NCBI RefSeq assembly: GCF_015557635.1
Contig: NZ_JADNOP010000013.1
Span: forward strand, 1 to 64,000
DNA: 64,000 bases
Direction: 5' to 3'
Origin: Fusicatenibacter saccharivorans
GTDB taxonomy: Bacteria > Bacillota > Clostridia > Lachnospirales > Lachnospiraceae
Positions within the stretch are counted from its first letter, which is position 1; every line of letters begins with the position of its first letter. The notes below the pieces were generated by a model, which was not told where the DNA came from, made no database searches, and was given only the letters and a program-made list of their open reading frames with translations. Shown one piece after another: positions 59,940 through 64,000 of this stretch. The position numbers were made by a program, and so were the translations under genes.

Positions 59940-61406
59940 ATGGCAGGAATCGGAGTTCGGCTGAATCGGATTTTTGAAAAAAATACACTTACGACAAATC
60001 TGGTTGGATTTTTCTACAGCACCGTAGTGACGGTTGCGCCCATGTTTGTCATCATTATCAATCTGATTTTAATGGAATATCTGCTGGATTTTGCCAGTGT
60101 GGGATATGTGACAAGAGAGCTGTTTTCCTGCACGATTCTTTATACCTTTATCTTTTCTCTTCTGACGGCGTCCCCGTTTAATGCGGTGCTGTCCTGCTAT
60201 ATGTCTGATGTGATCTACGAAGAGCGGTATCAGGATATTTTACCCTGCTATCATATTGGTATGCTTCTGAACATTGGTCTCAGCTGTCTGTTGGGGATTC
60301 CGTTCTGTCTCTGGGAACATTTTGTGGGAAAGGTACCAACCGCATATGTATTCTGTGGCTTTTGCGGTTATATCAGTCTGGTGCTTGTTTTTTACTCGAT
60401 GATTTATCTTTCTATTTGCAAAGATTATCAACGGATTTCACAGTATTTTTTCTTCGGCATGCTGGTGGCATTTGTCCTTGCCCTGATTTTACACTTTATT
60501 CTGAAGTGGGAGACAACATGGAGTATGCTGTTTTCTCTGACGATCGGATTTTTTGTGACGGCAACGCTGGAAAATGCGCTGATCCGCCGGTATTTTGTGC
60601 GAAATAGCAATCATTACCGGCCGGTACTGCAGTATTTTAGGAAATATTGGAAATTGATTTTTACAAACTTTTTGTATATCCTTGGGTTATACATTCACAA
60701 TTTTGTGTTCTGGACAACGGATATGCGGATGGAGATTGCAAAAAGTTTCGTATGTAACCAGCCATACGATATGGCATCCTGTCTCGCCATGTTTACCAAC
60801 ATTTCCGCAACGATCATCTTTATTGCGCGTGTGGAGATGAACTTTCACGAAAAATATAAACTGTACTCGGAGGCAGTCATCGGCGGAAAAGGCGCCGATA
60901 TTGACAATGCGAAGAAACGGATGTTCCGTCAGCTTTCCAGTGAACTGATGACACTGGCGCGGTTACAGTTTATCATTTCTGTTGTGGTTTATCTGATCTG
61001 TGTTATTCTGCTACCAGGGGAGGGATTTTCCGGTATGACACTGAAAATTTATCCGTCACTTGCGGTTGGATATTTTATTCTGTTTCTGATGTATGCGGAA
61101 ATTATCTTCCTGTATTATTTTGACGATCTGACAGGGGCAATCTGGACAGCGATCGTGTTTTGCCTGGTGACATGGATTGGCAGTCTGATTGCAACACATT
61201 TACCGGTGATCTGGTATGGCGCCGGGGTCATAGCAGGAGCATTTGCAGGATGGAGTGTGGCATATGCGAGACTGCGATGGGTAGAAAAAAACATGGACAG
61301 ACATGTCTTTTGCCGTGGAAATCTGATTCCTCAGGGAAAGGGGAAACGGCCATCCGGTATGGTTTATGAAAGAAAAGCAGAGCAAGAGCAGAAGGAGGAA
61401 GCGTAA
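59940..61406 (+). CDS. pelG: PelG-like polysaccharide export membrane protein
   Basis: 488 residues, about 12 membrane helices, related to the MOP/Wzx flippase superfamily. The start MAGIGVRLNRIFEKNT matches PelG proteins, as do LLTASPFNAVLSCYMSDVIYEE and FARVEMNFHEKY-like IIFIARVEMNFHEKY in the middle. PelG is thought to move the polymer made by PelF across the membrane. AAAGGAGGAAG precedes the ATG. The DUF2304 gene begins immediately after the stop (TAAATG). Confidence 0.9.
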   Translation: MAGIGVRLNRIFEKNTLTTNLVGFFYSTVVTVAPMFVIIINLILMEYLLDFASVGYVTRELFSCTILYTFIFSLLTASPFNAVLSCYMSDVIYEERYQDILPCYHIGMLLNIGLSCLLGIPFCLWEHFVGKVPTAYVFCGFCGYISLVLVFYSMIYLSICKDYQRISQYFFFGMLVAFVLALILHFILKWETTWSMLFSLTIGFFVTATLENALIRRYFVRNSNHYRPVLQYFRKYWKLIFTNFLYILGLYIHNFVFWTTDMRMEIAKSFVCNQPYDMASCLAMFTNISATIIFIARVEMNFHEKYKLYSEAVIGGKGADIDNAKKRMFRQLSSELMTLARLQFIISVVVYLICVILLPGEGFSGMTLKIYPSLAVGYFILFLMYAEIIFLYYFDDLTGAIWTAIVFCLVTWIGSLIATHLPVIWYGAGVIAGAFAGWSVAYARLRWVEKNMDRHVFCRGNLIPQGKGKRPSGMVYERKAEQEQKEEA

Positions 61407-61790
61407 ATGAGCACAGCAGCAATTGTAAAAGCTTGCGTTATTTTGATGGGAATTGGAATTATGATCGTTACCTTCGTGCTTCATGCGAAAAAGAAGCTGA
61501 CCGTAAACCTGGCAGTTACCTGGGAACTGCTTGGAATTGCAGCAATCTTAAGCGGAGCGGTTCCGAGATTTTCCGGATGGAGCAGCCGGATCGGGCTTGG
61601 GAGCCTCGTTGTTCTTCTGATCACAGCGCTTCTGGTTCTGTGGGGCGTTTACCAGATGACAATTCAGATCTCTTCCCTGTTAATGAAAAACCAGGAACTG
61701 GCGATTCTGGTTTCTCTTTTGAACCAGGAGAATGAAAGAATTCTGAGAGAACTGGAAAAACTGACGGGCAAAAATGCAAGAGAGTTATAA
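61407..61790 (+). CDS. DUF2304-family small membrane protein
   Basis: 127 residues with three hydrophobic helices and a C-terminal coiled-coil-like tail (ELAILVSLLNQENERILREL). DUF2304 proteins typically sit beside polyprenyl-phosphate (dolichol-phosphate mannosyltransferase-like) GT2 enzymes, as here with the GT2 two genes on, and are thought to help them at the membrane. Abuts pelG with no gap. Confidence 0.8.
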   Translation: MSTAAIVKACVILMGIGIMIVTFVLHAKKKLTVNLAVTWELLGIAAILSGAVPRFSGWSSRIGLGSLVVLLITALLVLWGVYQMTIQISSLLMKNQELAILVSLLNQENERILRELEKLTGKNAREL

Positions 61791-61813
61791 GGGAATAGAA
61801 GAAGGAAGAACGA

Positions 61814-63016
61814 ATGAAGAAAATTTTGTTTGTGATCAACACCCTTGGCCGGGCGGGAGCGGAAACAGCGCTGCTGGAACTTTTGCGCCGCCTGGATGCG
61901 GAGGAATATGAAATTTCACTTTACGTACTTTTGGGGCAGGGTGAAATGATTTCCCAGGTACCGCAGAGGGTACATGTGAAAAATAAGAAAATCTGTACCG
62001 CTTCTGTGCTGTCCGGTGCGGGGCGGAGAAAACTGATACAGACATCTTTTCTGGCGTTTTTCCGCCATGGTCGCACCATAAAGAAAATGCAATATGTGAT
62101 ACAAAATTTTTTCCGAATGAAAAAAACTGGAAACATTCAGCCGGACAAGCTGCTCTGGCGTGTAATTTCGGATGGAGCAGACCGATTTTCGGAAACCTTC
62201 GATCTGGCGGTTGCTTACCTGGAAGGCGGTTCTGCTTATTACGTTGCCGATCATGTGAATGCTAAGAAAAAAGCTGCCTTTGTCCATATTGCATACGGCA
62301 ATTCCGGTTATACAAGGGAAATGGATCGGGACTGCTACGAAAAGATGGATCAGATCTTTACCGTTTCGCAGGAGACGCGCCGTCATTTTCTGGAATTTTA
62401 TCCGGAATATGAGAAGAAAGTGCAGGTTTTTCACAATATTCTCGATACAGACCGGATTGCGCGTGAGGCGCAGCTGCCGGGCGGTTTTTCAGATTCCTAT
62501 ACAGGAATTCGAATCTTAACTGTCGGAAGACTGGCCTATCAGAAAGCATATGACATCGCAATTCCGGCCATGAAAAAGATCCGCGAAGATGGCTATGAGG
62601 CGCGATGGTATGTACTGGGAGAGGGATCCGAGAGAAATGCGCTCGAAAAGCAGATTGCAGAGCTTGGCCTGCAGGAAGATTTCCAGCTGCCGGGTGCAAA
62701 AGAGAATCTGTTTCCTTATTATGCACAGTGTGATCTCTACGTTCATGCAACACGGTTTGAAGGAAAAAGCATCGCCATCCAGGAAGCGCAGACACTTGGC
62801 TGTGCTGTGATTGCATCGGACTGTGCGGGAAACAGAGAGCAGATTGTGGACGGGGAAGATGGTCTTCTCTGTACGCTGACACCGGAAGGCATTGCCGAAA
62901 AAGTAGAAGAACTGCTGGATGATCCGAAGAAACGGGAACGGCTTGCAGCAGCGGCAAAACAGAAAATGAACGGTCAGACAGAGGAAATCTGGAAACTGCT
63001 GAATCTAATGAAATGA
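61814..63016 (+). CDS. GT4-family glycosyltransferase
   Basis: 400 residues, GT-B fold. N-terminal NTLGRAGAETALLELLRRL is the acceptor-side glycine loop typical of GT4; the C-terminal half has ILTVGRLAYQKAYD, VLGEGSERNALE, and the donor motif FEGKSIAIQEAQTLGCAVIASD. It could extend or decorate a lipid-linked glycan. AGAAGGA precedes the ATG. It is 13 bp from the GT2 gene. Confidence 0.9.
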   Translation: MKKILFVINTLGRAGAETALLELLRRLDAEEYEISLYVLLGQGEMISQVPQRVHVKNKKICTASVLSGAGRRKLIQTSFLAFFRHGRTIKKMQYVIQNFFRMKKTGNIQPDKLLWRVISDGADRFSETFDLAVAYLEGGSAYYVADHVNAKKKAAFVHIAYGNSGYTREMDRDCYEKMDQIFTVSQETRRHFLEFYPEYEKKVQVFHNILDTDRIAREAQLPGGFSDSYTGIRILTVGRLAYQKAYDIAIPAMKKIREDGYEARWYVLGEGSERNALEKQIAELGLQEDFQLPGAKENLFPYYAQCDLYVHATRFEGKSIAIQEAQTLGCAVIASDCAGNREQIVDGEDGLLCTLTPEGIAEKVEELLDDPKKRERLAAAAKQKMNGQTEEIWKLLNLMK

Positions 63017-63029
63017 GGCGGACATACAT

Positions 63030-63848
63030 ATGAGACAAAAAGAGGTACTGCTGATTATTCCGGCATACAACGAGGAAAAAAATATAGAAAAGGTCATGAA
63101 ACAGCTGGCGCAGCCGGAGATAGCAGATATTGTTGATGTGCTGGTCATGAACGATGCTTCTTCTGACAATACCAACTGGCTGGCGAAGGAATATGGCTGT
63201 GCGGTGGTTACTCATGTTTTTAATCTGGGATATGGCAGTGGGCTGCAGCTTGGATATAAATATGCAATCCGAAGGGGCTATTCTTATGTTATTCAGATGG
63301 ATGCGGATGGGCAGCACGATGTGTGCAATATCCCGAAAATTTACCAGAGATTAAAGGAAAAAGATGATGATGGAAGAACGCCGGACATTGTGCTTGGATC
63401 CCGTTTCATGAAGGGGAGTACAGAGTTTGAAGTTTCCTTTGCAAAAAAAATGGCATTTGTCCTGTTTCGAAAAATGCTGTATTTGGCAACTGGACGGAAA
63501 ATTGCGGATCCGACAACCGGACTGCAGGGTTTAAGCCGGAAAGCTGTTTTATACTATTCCAAATATAATCATTTCGATGATAAATATCCGGATACTAATA
63601 TGATTACTCAGATGCTGCTTCTTGATTTTAAAGTTGTGGAGATTCCAGCTGTTATGCATGCTCGGACTTCGGGGAAAAGCATGCATTCTGGTTTGAAGCC
63701 AATCTGGTATATGATGCGGATGTTTTACAGTGTCCTGGCTGTGATTTTCCGGTGTAAGGTATTGAAAATGGATGCAGGAGCAGGACGGATTGATGTGGAG
63801 AGAGAAGATAAAAAGTATCCTGAGCTGGCAGAAGGGAAGAGAAGCTAA
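63030..63848 (+). CDS. GT2-family glycosyltransferase (polyprenyl-phosphate sugar transferase type)
   Basis: 272 residues. GT-A fold: LIIPAYNEEKNIEKVM, VMNDASSDNT, GLQLGYKYAIRRGYSYVIQMDADGQHD with the metal-binding DAD, then GSRFMKGS and DPTTGLQGLSRKA. This resembles DPM1-like enzymes that load a sugar onto a polyprenyl phosphate, which fits the DUF2304 partner. An extended C-terminal helix region may touch the membrane. GAGGCGG lies before the ATG. The next gene starts inside its last codons. Confidence 0.9.
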   Translation: MRQKEVLLIIPAYNEEKNIEKVMKQLAQPEIADIVDVLVMNDASSDNTNWLAKEYGCAVVTHVFNLGYGSGLQLGYKYAIRRGYSYVIQMDADGQHDVCNIPKIYQRLKEKDDDGRTPDIVLGSRFMKGSTEFEVSFAKKMAFVLFRKMLYLATGRKIADPTTGLQGLSRKAVLYYSKYNHFDDKYPDTNMITQMLLLDFKVVEIPAVMHARTSGKSMHSGLKPIWYMMRMFYSVLAVIFRCKVLKMDAGAGRIDVEREDKKYPELAEGKRS

Positions 63849-64000
63849 AGGCAGGGCAGAAAAGAAAGAATTTCCAGAACTGCGGGGAAAACAGGATAAA
63901 AAAGAGCTTTTCCAGAAAGCGATACTTCAGGAAAGCAGGAAAGCGATACAGAATCCCGGGTGTGGCTGGTATCATTTATATACTTTCAACGCGGCGCAAA
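63793..64000 (+). CDS. Start of a further operon gene, cut by the window edge
   Basis: An ATG at 63793, after AGGA at usable spacing, opens a frame of at least 69 codons that runs to the end of the window. It overlaps the last 56 bases of the GT2 gene. The visible part is basic and charged, without a signal peptide, and then reads NPGCGWYHLYTFNAAQ. This vaguely resembles the opening of TIM-barrel glycan-active proteins that begin with an NPxRGWY-type motif. Too little is present to name it. If real, it would be the eleventh gene of the operon. Confidence 0.5.
   Translation, partial: MWREKIKSILSWQKGREAKGRAEKKEFPELRGKQDKKELFQKAILQESRKAIQNPGCGWYHLYTFNAAQ

Noticed and set aside
1-64000. tRNA, rRNA, prophage and CRISPR loci
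   Set aside because: No cloverleaf with a TTC-loop, rRNA segment, phage structural gene or regularly spaced repeat array was recognised on either strand.

Overview
The window reads as a chromosomal segment of an anaerobic, spore-forming Firmicute, most likely a gut Lachnospiraceae. The grounds are a complete SpoIIID, AGGAGG-type ribosome binding sites throughout, moderate G+C, coaX/coaBC and pth-mfd gene orders typical of Clostridia, a four-motif polyferredoxin, and large starch/glycogen enzymes. I saw no rRNA or tRNA gene, CRISPR array or prophage. Family names come from motif recognition, not from database searches.

Layout. 1-1.1 kb: 3' part of a TnpB gene of the IS200/IS605 group with its structured right end (omegaRNA-like); a 112-bp orphan copy of that end lies at 10.7 kb. 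1.3-3 kb: two exported proteins of unknown function, separated by a palindromic repeat. 3-5.2 kb: coaX and coaBC, divergent. 5.3-9.1 kb: tatD, a secreted SH3-NlpC/P60-3D wall hydrolase and a convergent LD-carboxypeptidase. 9.2-10.2 kb: threonine aldolase. 11-15.2 kb: TetR regulator, GH13 amylase and branching enzyme GlgB. 15.3-20.9 kb: two metallo-beta-lactamase-fold proteins, a lipoprotein, a GNAT acetyltransferase, a TraX-like membrane protein and NhaC. 21-23.4 kb: two CobW-type GTPases, one with a long His/Cys tract. 23.5-29.3 kb: pth, mfd and a PrsA/SurA-like foldase lipoprotein. 29.5-35.3 kb: His-tailed lipoprotein, homocysteine methyltransferase, HAD phosphatase, MATE pump, carboxylesterase. 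35.5-40.3 kb: a response regulator that has lost its output domain, then a 1308-residue debranching enzyme/pullulanase fusion. 40.5-49.2 kb: polyferredoxin, C39-like peptidase, spoIIID, cutC, M28 peptidase, sugar nucleotidyltransferase, GT2, a Pro-rich surface protein and an SH3-SleB-like wall hydrolase.

50.7 kb to the right edge is a single long operon and the most notable region. It is a Gram-positive Pel-type exopolysaccharide locus: PqqD-like protein, PelD (SDR domain + membrane helices + GAF + degenerate GGDEF with an intact RxxD c-di-GMP site), PelE, an unassigned polytopic membrane protein, a DUF2194-like PelA-deacetylase analogue, PelF, PelG, DUF2304, GT4, GT2, and the start of one more gene that leaves the window. 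A nucleotidyltransferase is transcribed divergently from its promoter. It suggests a c-di-GMP-gated secreted polysaccharide with extra sugar-transfer steps not in the minimal pelDEA(DA)FG set.

Cross-cutting themes are carbohydrate storage (amylase, GlgB, debranching/pullulanase), cell-wall turnover (two SH3 hydrolases, LD-carboxypeptidase, C39 peptidase) and many structured intergenic repeats: a covarying hairpin family in three copies, two kinds of MITE-like palindrome, and hairpins that overlap ribosome binding sites (spoIIID, tatD).
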